The notes under the pieces: model-generated
Databases searched by the model: none
What the model saw: only the letters and a program-made list of their open reading frames with translations
What the model was told of the DNA's origin: nothing
Made by a program: the position numbers and the translations under genes
NCBI GenBank assembly: GCA_000231825.2
Contig: JH720371.1
Span: 31,451 to 95,450 of the forward strand
DNA from: Tetrahymena elliotti 4EA
Taxonomy: Eukaryota; Ciliophora; Oligohymenophorea; Hymenostomatida; Tetrahymenidae
Length of the DNA stretch: 64,000 bases
Reading direction: 5' to 3'
In this document: positions 23,434 to 34,700 of the stretch, one piece after another
Numbering within the stretch: position 1 is the stretch's first letter
Layout: each line of letters starts with the position of its first letter

Positions 23434-24862
23434 TCAAATATTTTTAAACCCGCATGGTTAGTTATTAAATCTAAACTGTTTCACTTCAAGATTTAAGTTA
23501 TTAGTTTGTTTTATTTGAATCTATTTTTTATAAAACTTTTCTAGAAATATTTAACTCTATACACTATATTCAAAAAATTCTAATTCTCTAAAGTTATTAT
23601 AGTTATAGTTGTGAGGAAAGCTTTCATTTTGAGGTGCTTTTTATATATATTCTTTCCTTAATTTTAATAGTTATTCTAAATGCTATGTANNNNNNNNNNN
23701 NNNNNNNNNNNNNNNNNNNNNNNNNNNNNNNNNNNNNNNNNNNNNNNNNNNNNNNNNNNNNNNNNNNNNNNNNNNNNNNNNNNNNNNNNNNNNNNNNNNN
23801 NNNNNNNNNNNNNNNNNNNNNNNNNNNNNNNNNNNNNNNNNNNNNNNNNNNNNNNNNNNNNNNNNNNNNNNNNNNNNNNNNNNNNNNNNNNNNNNNNNNN
23901 NNNNNNNNNNNNNNNNNNNNNNNNNNNNNNNNNNNNNNNNNNNNNNNNNNNNNNNNNNNNNNNNNNNNNNNNNNNNNNNNNNNNNNNNNNNNNNNNNNNN
24001 NNNNNNNNNNNNNNNNNNNNNNNNNNNNNNNNNNNNNNNNNNNNNNNNNNNNNNNNNNNNNNNNNNNNNNNNNNNNNNNNNNNNNNNNNNNNNNNNNNNN
24101 NNNNNNNNNNNNNNNNNNNNNNNNNNNNNNNNNNNNNNNNNNNNNNNNNNNNNNNNNNNNNNNNNNNNNNNNNNNNNNNNNNNNNNNNNNNNNNNNNNNN
24201 NNNNNNNNNNNNNNNNNNNNNNNNNNNNNNNNNNNNNNNNNNNNNNNNNNNNNNNNNNNNNNNNNNNNGCTTTCCATTTAATATATCACAGATTCAAAGT
24301 TTTTTAGAGGTTTATATGTTTCAATTTCAATCTAGACTCCATGCTCTATTTTTTCCATAAAAACAGCATTCCTTTACTATTTAAATAAATCAATTCCCAT
24401 CTGATTTGTAGCCCCATCTAACTCTGCAAGGATGTCTCCTGCCAGAAAAAACACTTTTTAGCTTGGAATTAATTTCATAATATTTGTCTCAGGTTATAAC
24501 TAGGAATAAAGGTCACTCAATTCTGAGCTATTTATGGATTTATATCCACAAATTAATTTTTTCATTTGTGATTTCTGTTTTTTGTTCCTTTTTTACTCTT
24601 TCTTTTCATCACTTTTATGAATTTTTTTCTTCAATTAAGAAGAGCATTTTTCTGAATCTAAATCTTTATTACTATAATCATGGCTTTAATTATCTTAAGA
24701 ATATATGTATAGGTCTCCTAGATAAAAGCTATTTTCTATCTACATATTATTATCCTAATCTTATTTCAAATTACTAGTACTTGAGCTATCATTTTTAAAA
24801 ATAAGCGCTAGCCTGCTTTAAGTGGTATTTATTTTATCTACCTTTTAGTCTTAATTTTACAT
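23434..24862 (-). CDS. FFLAGD-core gene family, copy A (copy 2 of 5), interrupted by assembly gap
   Basis: Start ATG 24862; TGA 23434-23436. The N-terminal half (24862 to 24269) and C-terminal 85 residues (23689 to 23434) are both open in the expected frames. The middle is replaced by 579 Ns. Comparison with copy C predicts about 598 bases there, so the gap length is close to correct but does not restore frame on its own. The visible part has the basic segment, the core KVFFLAGDILAELDGATNQM and the family ending QPCGFKNI. N-terminal residues (MQNQDQKVDKIN) match copy C more than B or D, supporting a two-gene block duplication. Function as for copy C. Confidence 0.75.
23690..24268. other. Assembly gap (579 Ns)
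   Basis: Run of N inside copy A. Near-identical neighbouring paralogs are the probable cause of the failed assembly. Confidence 0.99.
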
Positions 24863-25470
24863 TTCAATATTACTAAACAACTTATGAAAAAGTTTTTTAC
24901 TTATCCACAAAATAAATTTCTTTTAATGATAATCAATTAAAAATATTAAACATATGGAATAGACTATTTAAAAAATTTATCTACTTCATAAATGTATATT
25001 AAATTTTTTTACGAGTAATTTCCTTAAGAACATAAACAGAAGAAAAGTTATTGTCATTAAACAAAACTATTTCATTTTTAAATTACAAATTGAAAATAAC
25101 CTCAGAATTAAAAAAAATTAATTTAACATTACAATTAATTAAGCTTGCTTCAGTTGATAAGCAGATGAGAAATATTATACAAACACATTTCTATTTTTTC
25201 TTAAACATATTCAATTTTTGGTTTTTTCCAATAAAAAATGTTATTATAAAATAAATAATGATGTAAAATACTCCCAAAATAATTTTAAAATTCATCAATT
25301 GATAATAGAAATCCTATTACCCTCATCCTTTTTAAAGAAAATATTTAAGGTACTTTTTACAGATAAAAATAATTAGAAGTGAGGAAAATCCTGAAGAATT
25401 TAGATTCTACTCTACACAACAAAATAGCAAAGAAAATAAAGATAAATGATGAGATTAATGATAACAAGAT
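24863..25470. other. Intergenic spacer between copies A and B
   Basis: AT-rich spacer that resembles the C-D spacer (29254-29762), with shared blocks such as aattaagcttgct and ttgataatagaa, as expected if the A-B pair was duplicated as a block. No gene. Confidence 0.6.
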
Positions 25471-26941
25471 TCAAATATATCTAAATCCACATGTTTGGTT
25501 ATTAAATATAAATTATGTAGCTTGTTACTACTACTCTTAATATTTTATCTTCTTTGCTTGATTAATATTTTCAAGCTATTTTTCATAAAACTTTTCTAGA
25601 AATATTTGACTATGTATACTGTACTCAAAGACTTCATATTCAAAAAAGTTATTATAGTTATAGTTGTTAGGAAAACTTTCGTTTTGGGGTGCTTTTAATA
25701 TATATTCTTACCTTAATTTTATTAGCTATTCTAAGTGCTATGGAGTAATATCATACTAAATTACATAGAATTTTTCTACACTATTTAGTAATGGATGCTA
25801 TTTAAATTTTAGATGATCAGGATATTCTACTTGTTTTGCCTCAAATGTGTTTTTACATGTTATTTTAATATCATCGAATGTTGTTAATTCAAAATCATCT
25901 ATTTCTAATTTAAAATTAGTTTTCTAGTCCTACTAAGCTTAAATATTACATCTCATCACTTTTCTTCTTGAAGCTTAACCAAAAAGGTTTAAAAATCCTA
26001 ACTTAAACATGTCACAAACGTTTTCCTCTTCTACATATCCAATTAGTGCCATCATTGATTTTGTAATGCATGCACTAGAAATTGTAGTTGTTTAATTACT
26101 AAATGACAGACTTACAGTTGCTATTATACCAAATGAATCTTAATGAATCAACTATTCCAGTAATTATTTTCTTTACTATTTTTTAATCATTTATCTTTCA
26201 TGTATTATCAAATCTAATTCTTCTTAATTAAACTAGTATATATTTTATAGGTCTTGCATTTAAGAGCTGATCAAATAAACTAGTTATTAGTGCCCCTTTA
26301 AATATTATGAAAATTCATATTGCCTTTAATCTTAGCAGCTTTCCATTTAATATATCACAGATTCAAAGTTTTTTAGAGGTTTATATGTTTCAATTTCAAT
26401 CTAGACTCCCATGCTCTATTTTTTCCATAAAAATTGTATTCCTTTACTCATTAAATAAATCAATTCCCATCTGATTAGTAGCTCCATCTAGCTCTGTGAG
26501 GATATCTCCTGCAAGAAAAAACACTTTTTGGCATGGAATTAATTTCATAATATTTGTCTCAAATTATAACTAAGATTAAGCATCACTCAATTCTGAGTTA
26601 TTTGCTTGTTTATATCCATAAATGATTTGTTTCATTTTCTATTTTGGCTTACGGCCCCTTTTTTATTCTTTCTTTTCATCACTTTTATGAATTTTTTTCT
26701 TCAATTAAGAAGAGGATTTTTCTGAGTCTACATCTTTATTGCTATTATCATTACTTTAATTATCTTATGAATATATGCTCATCTAGAGGTCTCTTGGATC
26801 TGAGATATTTTCTATCTACATATTATTATCCTAATTTTATTTCAAATTATTAGTAGTTGAACTATCATTTATTTAAATAAGTGCTAGTTTGCTTTTAATG
26901 ATGTTGTTTATTTTATCTGTCTTTTCGTCTTCACTTTACAT
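25471..26941 (-). pseudogene. FFLAGD-core gene family, copy B (copy 3 of 5), single-base frameshift
   Basis: Start ATG 26941; family stop TGA 25471-25473. The span is 1471 bases, one more than a multiple of three. Compared with copies A and C, there is an extra C in the run at 26408-26410. Read from the start codon, the frame ends at TGA 26396-26398 after 181 residues. Read in the next frame, the rest of the family protein is fully open to its normal end. The break is therefore a lone insertion: either a recent inactivating mutation or an assembly error between paralogs. Before the break the protein has the basic stretch KKEQKRGRKPKQ, whose RGRKP resembles an AT-hook, and the FFLAGDILTELDG core. 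Copy D is its closest relative. Confidence 0.75.
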
Positions 26942-27810
26942 CAAGTTATTACTCAGAAACTAATTGATTAGTTCTTAACTTATCCACAAAATAAATTTCT
27001 TTTAATAATAATCAATTACAAATAATAAACATAATTATAATCAAATTTTATGAAAAGACTATTTAAAAAATTTATATAGTAAATAATATCCAAATTAGAT
27101 AAAAAATTAGAAAATATTTTTTCATAAAATAAAATAATTTCATTTTTAAATTTTAAATTCAAAATAAACTAAGGACAATTAAATAAAATTCATTTAAAAT
27201 TTTATTTAATAAAGCAAAGGAAAGCAAATTAGAAATATTAAATATTTAAAAATTAATTCAATTTAAGAATAAAAGTTTATAAACTGAAAATAAAATACAG
27301 TATAATATTTTGAAATTTTTTTATTGAAAATATTACAATTAACTTAGAAATACTTATTCAGTTTTTTCATATTGTTTAAATTTAAACATTTTTTGAAAAT
27401 TTTTAAAGTTTAATGTGAGTGATCAAATGATTAAATTATTTTTTTTAAATTAATGATTTTTAAATCATTAAAAAATTCTATGATTCAAAGTTTAATCAGA
27501 ATTAGTTAAGAAATATTTACCAATTTAGGCTTCTAGTTTCAGAGTCAGAGAGGAACTTCTCTTCATTTGGAAACACTTTAACAAATAAACCAAGCTAATT
27601 CACTCAGAAACAATATACTTGAAGCAATTCTCTTTTTATACCCCCAATAATAGAAATCCAGTTGCCCTTAATTATTTATATTTAATGAATACTTTTTTAA
27701 AGTTAAAAAGAATGAGAAATGAATAAAATCCTTAAGAATGTAGATTCTACTCTAAAAAACAAAATAACAAAGAAAACAAAGATAAAATGTGAGATAAATG
27801 CTAATAAGGT
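26942..27810. other. Intergenic spacer between copies B and C
   Basis: AT-rich spacer of 869 bases. Blocks next to copy C repeat those next to copy A (ttgccctta near 27660, tagattctactct near 27740). No gene. Confidence 0.55.
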
Positions 27811-29253
27811 TCAAATATATTTAAACCCACATGGTTATTTATTAAATCTAAACTGATGCTCTTAGAGATTTAAGTTGTCAGTTATTTTATTTTCAATCTA
27901 TTTTTTATAAAATTTCTCAAGAAATATTTGACTCTATATACTATATTCAAAAAATTCTAATTCTATCAAGCTATTATAGTTATAGTTGTGAGGAAAGCTT
28001 TCATTTTGAGGTGCTTTTTATATATATTCTCTTCTTAATTTTAATAGTTATTCTAAATGTTACGGAGTAATATCATACTAAATTACATAAAATTTTTCAA
28101 CAATATTTAGTAATGGATGCTATTTAAATTTTAGATGATCAGGATATTCTACTGGTACTGCCTAAAATGTACCTTTACATATTATCTTAATCTAATCGAA
28201 AGTTGTTAATTCAAAATCTTCTATTTCTAATTTAAAATTAGCTTGCTAGTTCTACTAAGCTTAAACATTGCATTTCATTACTTTTCTTCTTGAACCTTAA
28301 CCTAGCAGCTTTAAAAATCCTAACTTAAATATATCACAAATGTTTTCCTCTTCTCCATACCCAATTAGAGCCATCATTGATTTAGAAAAACATCCATTAG
28401 AAATAGTAGTTGTTTAATTCCTATATGATAAAGTTACAGTGGCTATTAAACCGAATTGATCTGAATGATAAATTTATTCTAGTAATTATTTTCTTTACTA
28501 TATTTTAATCTTTTATCTTTCATTTATTATAAAATCTAATTCTTCTTAATTAAACTAGTATGTATTTTTTAGGTCTTATATTTAAGAGTTGATTAAATAA
28601 ATTAGTTATTAGTGTCCCTTTAAATACTATGAAAATTCATATTGATTTTAATCTTAACAGTTTTCCATTTCATATATTACAGATTAAAAGTTTTTTAGAG
28701 GTTAATATGTTTCAATTTCAATCTAGACTCCATGTTCCATTTTTTCCATAAAAATAGTATTCCTTTATTCAGCAAATAAATCAATTCCCATCTGATTAGT
28801 AGCCCCATCTAACTCTGCAAGAATGTCTCCTGCCAGAAAAAACACTTTTGAGTTAGGAATTAATTTCATAATATTTGTCTAAAATTATAACTAGGAATAT
28901 AGATCACTTAATTTTTAGCAATTTGTGGATTTATATCCACAAATCATTTTTTTCATTTACATTTTAGGCTTGTGGTTCCTTTTTTAATCTTTCTTTTCAT
29001 CCTTTTTATAAATTTTTTTCTTCAATTAAGATGAAGATTTTTCTGAATCTAAATCTTGATTACTGTAATCACTGCTTTAATTATCTTATGAATGTATCTA
29101 GATGTCTCCTAGATATAAGCTATTTTCTATCTACATATTACCATCCTAATCTTATTTCAAATTATTATTACTTGAGCTATCATTTAATTAAATAAACTCT
29201 AGTCTGCTTTGAATAATATTTATTTTATCTACCTTTTAATCTTAACTTTACAT
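27811..29253 (-). CDS. FFLAGD-core gene family, copy C (copy 4 of 5), intact
   Basis: Intact intronless frame of 480 residues, ATG 29253 to TGA 27811-27813. Layout: acidic, Ser/Asn/Gln-rich N-terminus (1-75); Lys-rich basic segment (77-102, KKDEKKDQKRNHKPKMQMKK); helical LYSQLQFQ stretch (118-124); conserved core FFLAGDILAELDGATNQMG (138-156); Gln/Glu coiled region (200-262); a segment FGLIATVTLSYRNQ...SMMALIGYGEEE (267-305) resembling the start of a PAS fold; a polar C-terminal region ending CGFKYI. There is no signal peptide or membrane span, so it is probably cytosolic or nuclear. The basic segment suggests a nuclear localisation signal or nucleic-acid binding; a bZIP-like or PAS-type regulator is conceivable. 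I do not recognise the family for certain. Confidence 0.82.
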
Positions 29254-29762
29254 TTCGATATTACTAAGCAACTTATTAATTAGCTTTTTACTTATCCACA
29301 AAATCAATTTTTTTAATAATAATCAATTAAAAACATTAAACATGGAATAGACTATTTAAAAAATTTATCTACTTCTTTAAATTTGTTTGCTAGTAGTAAT
29401 TTCCTCAAGAACATAAATAGAAGAATTGTCATTAAACAAAATTATTTCATTTTTAAATAATAAATTGAAAATAAACACAAAAAATAAAAAAAATTTCATT
29501 TAAAATCACAATTAATTAAGCTTGCTTAAGCAAATAAGAAATACTAAACAAACACATTTCTATTTTTTCTAAAAAATATTCAAATTTTGAGTTTTGTGCC
29601 AATAACAAATCATATTAAAAATAATGAAGTAAAATACTCCTAAAATAATTTTAAAATTAATGAGTTGATAATAGAAGTAATTAAAATCCTTAAGAATTTA
29701 GATTCTACTCTACAAAACAGAAAATAAAGATAAATGAATGATGAGATTAATAAAAACAAGAT
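29254..29762. other. Intergenic spacer between copies C and D
   Basis: AT-rich 509-base spacer, similar to the A-B spacer. No gene. Confidence 0.6.
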
Positions 29763-31229
29763 TCAAATATATCTAAATCCACATGGTTGGTTATTAAATA
29801 TAATTTATTTAGCTTGCTCTTGTTATTCTTAAAGTTTTATCTTCTTTGCTTGATTAATATTTTCAAGCTATTTCTCGTAGAACTTTTCTAGAAATATTTG
29901 ACTCTGTATACTATATTCAAAGACTTCGAATTCAATAAAGTTATTATAGTTATAATTGTGAGGAAAGCTTTCGTTTTGGGGTGCTTTTTATATATATTCT
30001 CTTCTTAATTTTAATAGTTATTCTAAATGCCATGGAGTAATATCATACTAAATTACATAAAATTTTTCAACACTATTTAGTAATGGATGCTATCTAAATT
30101 TTAGATGATCAGGATATTCTACTTGTACTGCCTAAAATGTACCTTTACATATTATCTTAATTGAATCAAAAGTTGTCAATTCAAAATCTTCTATTTCTAA
30201 TTTAAAATTGGCTTGCTAGTTCTACTAAGCCTAAACATTACATCTCATCACTTTTCTTCTTGAAGCTTAACCAAGAAGGTTTAAAAACCCTAACTTAAAC
30301 ATGTCACAAACGTTTTCCTCTTCTACATATCCAATTAGTGCCATCATAGATTTTGTAATACAAGCACTAGAAATTGTAGTTGTTTAATTACTAAATGACA
30401 GACTTACAGTGGCTATTATACCAAATGAATCTTAATGAATCAACTATTCCAGTAATTATTTTCTTTACTATTTTTTAATCATTTATCTTTCATGTATTAT
30501 CAAATCTAATTCTTCTTAATTAAACTAGTATATATTTTATAGGTCTTGCATTTAAGAGTTGATCAAATAAATTAGCTATTAGTGTCCCTTTAAAAATTAT
30601 GAAAATTCATATTGCCTTTAATCTTAACAGCTTTCCATTTAATATATCACAGATTAGAAATTTTTTAGAGGTTTATATGTTTCAATTTCAAAATAAAGCC
30701 CATGTTCCATTTTTTCCATAAAAATTGTATTCCTTTACTCATTAAATAAATCGATTCCCATCTGATTAGTAGCCCCATCAAGCTCTGTGAGGATATCTCC
30801 TGCTAGAAAAAACACTTTTTAGCTTGGAATTAATTTCATAATATTTGTCTCAAATTATAACTAAGATTAAGCATCACTTAATTCTGAGTTATTTGCTGAT
30901 TTATATCCATAAATGATTTGTTTCATTTGCTATTTCGGCTTACGGCCCCTTTTTTATTCTTTCTTTTCATCACTTTTATAAATTTTTTTCTTCAAATAAG
31001 AAGAAGATTTTTCTGAATATAAATATTTATTACTATTATCATTACTTTAATTATCTTATGAGTATATGCTCATCTAGAGGTCTCTTGGATCTGAGCTATT
31101 TTCTATCTACATATTATTGTCCTAATCTTATTTCAAATTACTAGTACTTGAGCTATCATTTATTTAAATAAGTGCTAGTCTGCTTTCAATGATATTTATT
31201 TTATCTGCTTTTTCTTCTTCACTTTACAT
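29763..31229 (-). CDS. FFLAGD-core gene family, copy D (copy 5 of 5), intact mosaic
   Basis: Intact intronless frame of 488 residues, ATG 31229 to TGA 29763-29765. Same layout as copy C. The basic segment carries KKEQKRGRKPKQ, an AT-hook-like RGRKP shared with copy B. The N-terminal and central parts and the last ~40 residues match copy B (for example ITKSMMALIGYVEEEN and LENINQAKKIK). A stretch around 29900-30240 instead matches copy C (for example FDxIKIICKGTFQAV where B has KITCKNTFEAK), so the gene is a mosaic. It lacks the frameshift of copy B. No signal peptide or membrane span. Role unknown, as for copy C. Confidence 0.82.
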
Positions 31230-31773
31230 CAAGATATTACTTAGAAACTAATTGATTAGCTCTTAACTTATCCACAAAATAAATTTCTTTTAATAATAAT
31301 CAATTACTTAATAATAGACATAAATTTAATGAATATTTATGTAAAAGACTATTTAAAAAATTTATCTACTTCACTTCATAACTTCATAGAATTTTTTGTA
31401 AATAATTTCTAAAATAAAAAAAAATTAGAAAAGATTTTATCATAAAATAAAATAATTTCATTTTTAAATTATAATTTGAAAATAACCTGAGGACAAACAA
31501 ACAACTCCATTTAAAATTACATTTAATTCAACTTGGTAAAACAAATAATATTTATTAAATATTTAAAAATGAATTCAATTTAAGAATAAAATTATATAAG
31601 CTGTAACTAATAGAAGATCATACATAATTTTTTATTAAATAGATTCGGTAGTAAGGTCAAATGATAATTTTTTAATTTATCTAATAAAATTTATTTAAAG
31701 CCATTTAAAAATTGGAATTACAATGAATAAATATTTAAAAGAATTAAAGTTCACATAAAAAAAAATGTGATCT
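31230..31773. other. Intergenic region between the two tandem arrays
   Basis: AT-rich, 544 bases, no gene. It separates the last FFLAGD-core copy from the first sensor-array copy, both on the minus strand. Confidence 0.6.
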
Positions 31774-34700
31774 TCAATAATATTAAATAAAAGAATAATA
31801 TGAATTTTTAGAATATTTATCTCTTTTGAATATTAAATATTAAATAATATCTTTATAGCTGTAAAATATTTTGATAACTTCTTTACTTTGATAAGTAAAT
31901 GTTTGATTCTAGCTCAACTCTAAAAAATTATTTCCTTTTTCATTTAACAGTAAAATAATTTGAATATTAAACTTAACTAAAATATTGCACAGTTTCATAA
32001 ACAAAGAATCTTTTATGACTAAACAAATCTGAGTTTAGTAGATAACAAACTTAAATGCCTTATCGTATTCCAGATAATTTAGTTCTTCACTAAAAAATTA
32101 TTTGTAAAGTTCTAAATTTTAATTCATTTGATTTTTCTTTATATAGAAATTATCTTCTGATGTTTTATAAGTAAATTAGGAAGATAATAATTGATCAATA
32201 GATTTTCTTATTTATACATAAAAGTAATAATTTGCTATTTCTATTTACTCCTTATCTTTCTTAGGCCAAATATTTTTAAAGTATTAACTTAATTGTACAT
32301 CAAAATCATTTAGAAATTCATTCACATTCATTTTTTAATCAAAATTATTTACAATTTATTAGTCTTTTTAAAATATTTACAAATTTTTTTGAAATTTTTA
32401 GGCTTCTGAATAATTGTTTTATTATTAATAAAAGTAATTCAGATAATTAGAGCTTCTTATTTCTTGATGGCATGATGAAATTAGTTGAGGCTAATTTAAG
32501 TCTGTTATTAATACTTTTTTATATTGTTTTTTCAAAATATTTTAATCATATTCATCTATCAAATGGCCTTCCTATATTTAAAATTCATTATACATTTCTG
32601 ATTTATCTAGTTACTTAAATTCCAAATAAATGGAATCCCTACTTTTTTATTTATATAAGTTACTGTCTTGAGCTATTCTTTTTGTTAAAAATTAGGACAT
32701 TATGCTTTGATTCATGGTATCATTAATGAAATTGTTTTTAAGAGATTTAAACAATTTAAAATCAATCAATTCGAATTTCTTATTTATAATTTGCTCTTCT
32801 TTATCAATTATAATTAAACTAATTTCATCTCTTTCTTTAGTTAAAACTTAATCTGACAAATCTTGAAAAAAATTTATTTAATTTTAACAAAATTCTTTTT
32901 ACTTAGAAATAAATATGGAATTTTCTTAGCTTTTTTAAATAGAAAGATTTAATTGATCATAATTTATTTAATTCAAATCTGAATTTAGCTCTAATGAAAG
33001 AATGATATGGAAAAATATATTCCTATTAAATCTAGAATATTCTTCATATAATTTTAAGTCCTAAATTTTATGTGCATCAAATATTTATTTTAATCTGCAA
33101 ATGATACGGAATGGTATATTAGAAGACATGGTTTAACTATTTTCCAATAAATTTGTGAGTATTTCAGCTGCTTTTTTTAATTTTTTGACAAAAATAAAAT
33201 ACTCAGCTTTGCAGAATTAGAGATGTTATTTTAATATCTATAAAGGTAGTATTTAAATCTTTTTTTCACCTTATTATAAATTTTTTAATTTATATTATTA
33301 ACTTGTTAGACTATTTTTGATATTTATGGGAGTATTCGATTTATCATAAAGCCTACAATGATCATAATTACTTCCTTTATTCAACAATCTACATGATATG
33401 TCCAAACTATTTTAGTTTTCAGGTATTTAATTTTATTAGAATTAAAAATTTAAAAATACGCTGTTTACTAAATCTGAATTAATATATGAGGATTTGAAAT
33501 GGATTTATTATTATTTAATATTTTAATTATTGTTAATAGATCTATAAGCAGAATAATCTGATTATTATTAATCTATTTCAGTGAATTATTTATATTAAAA
33601 TTAAGATTTTTTGATAGAATCAGTTATTAAATCTTTTTATTGTGGAGAATTCGATGATTGAATATCTACAGTTTTTTATTCATTGTAAAATGGCTCCAAG
33701 TTTATTAGTATGCTTTCTACTTCCTAAAATTTAAGTTTTGCCTTTAAAAGCTTGGATTAATTGTAATAACATTTAGAAATTATACAATTGATGATAACTT
33801 TAAAATATTATAATTCTGAAAAGTAATTTATTATATTTAGTTAAATTTTAGCCAAATATTTTATTTCTTTCCAGAAATTGAAACTCACTAATCCTTTTTG
33901 CTGTTTATAAACAGAGTCTAAATTTTGTTAACTTTCTTAGAATGCAATTAAAGTAGAAATATAATTTGATTACCTATAAAATAAATTTAGAATAAGTTCT
34001 TACACTTAGTTTTTATCTTCACTCTAATTCAAGAATATATTAGATTGCTTTGAGCTTAGTAAATTATTATTATGTTTCTATCTCAGCTTTTTAATACTCT
34101 AAATTATTTTTGATTATTCTGAGGTTTCTTCAATTTTTGATTTTGTATCTTTGGAAATTTTCCTAGAATTTCTTTATGTCAAAAATTTAGATGAAAGAGA
34201 TATTTTTCTTTAATTATTAGATAATTTTGTAAATTCTAAAACATTTTGGTTGGTTAATTTATTTTCATTTTGTAATTATTCTTACTTAGATAAAATAGCT
34301 TTACTTTTTATTATATTTTAAGAGAGAGATCTTTTTTAATGACTTTTAATTGAATTCTAATCTATATTACTAACTTATTCAGCATAGGAATATTAATTAA
34401 GTAAATCAGAAAATTATGAATCAGGATTATTACTTTAATAAGCTGAAATTTCATATTTTGCATACATGATTGCAAGTGAAAAGTGTTCAAGAGCCTAAAA
34501 GAAGTGTTACTAATTTAATAAAATATTCCCTATGTTGTTATGAGTGACTCCTGTAGCACTATAATTTTTAAATTTTTTAAAAAAGTCTGCCTTTTTGCTT
34601 AAACTAATTAATGTTCTGCCTTCGTTTTCAAAAAAGTAACTTTCAGATGTATATTAAATCATTTCAAATAAATCTAAAAAACTCTAATAGAGTAAAGTTG

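Larger units (their letters stand above)
23434..31229 (-). repeat. Tandem duplication of a two-gene block (A-B, C-D)
   Basis: Start codons of A and C are 4,391 bases apart and those of B and D 4,288 bases apart. A resembles C and B resembles D at their N-termini and spacers, so the pair was copied as a unit of about 4.3 kb. Confidence 0.72.

Noticed and set aside
24484..24777. Plus-strand open frame of 97 codons
   Set aside because: It is antisense to the N-terminal half of copy A, and the matching antisense frame recurs opposite copy B (26644-26853) only because the sense gene is conserved.
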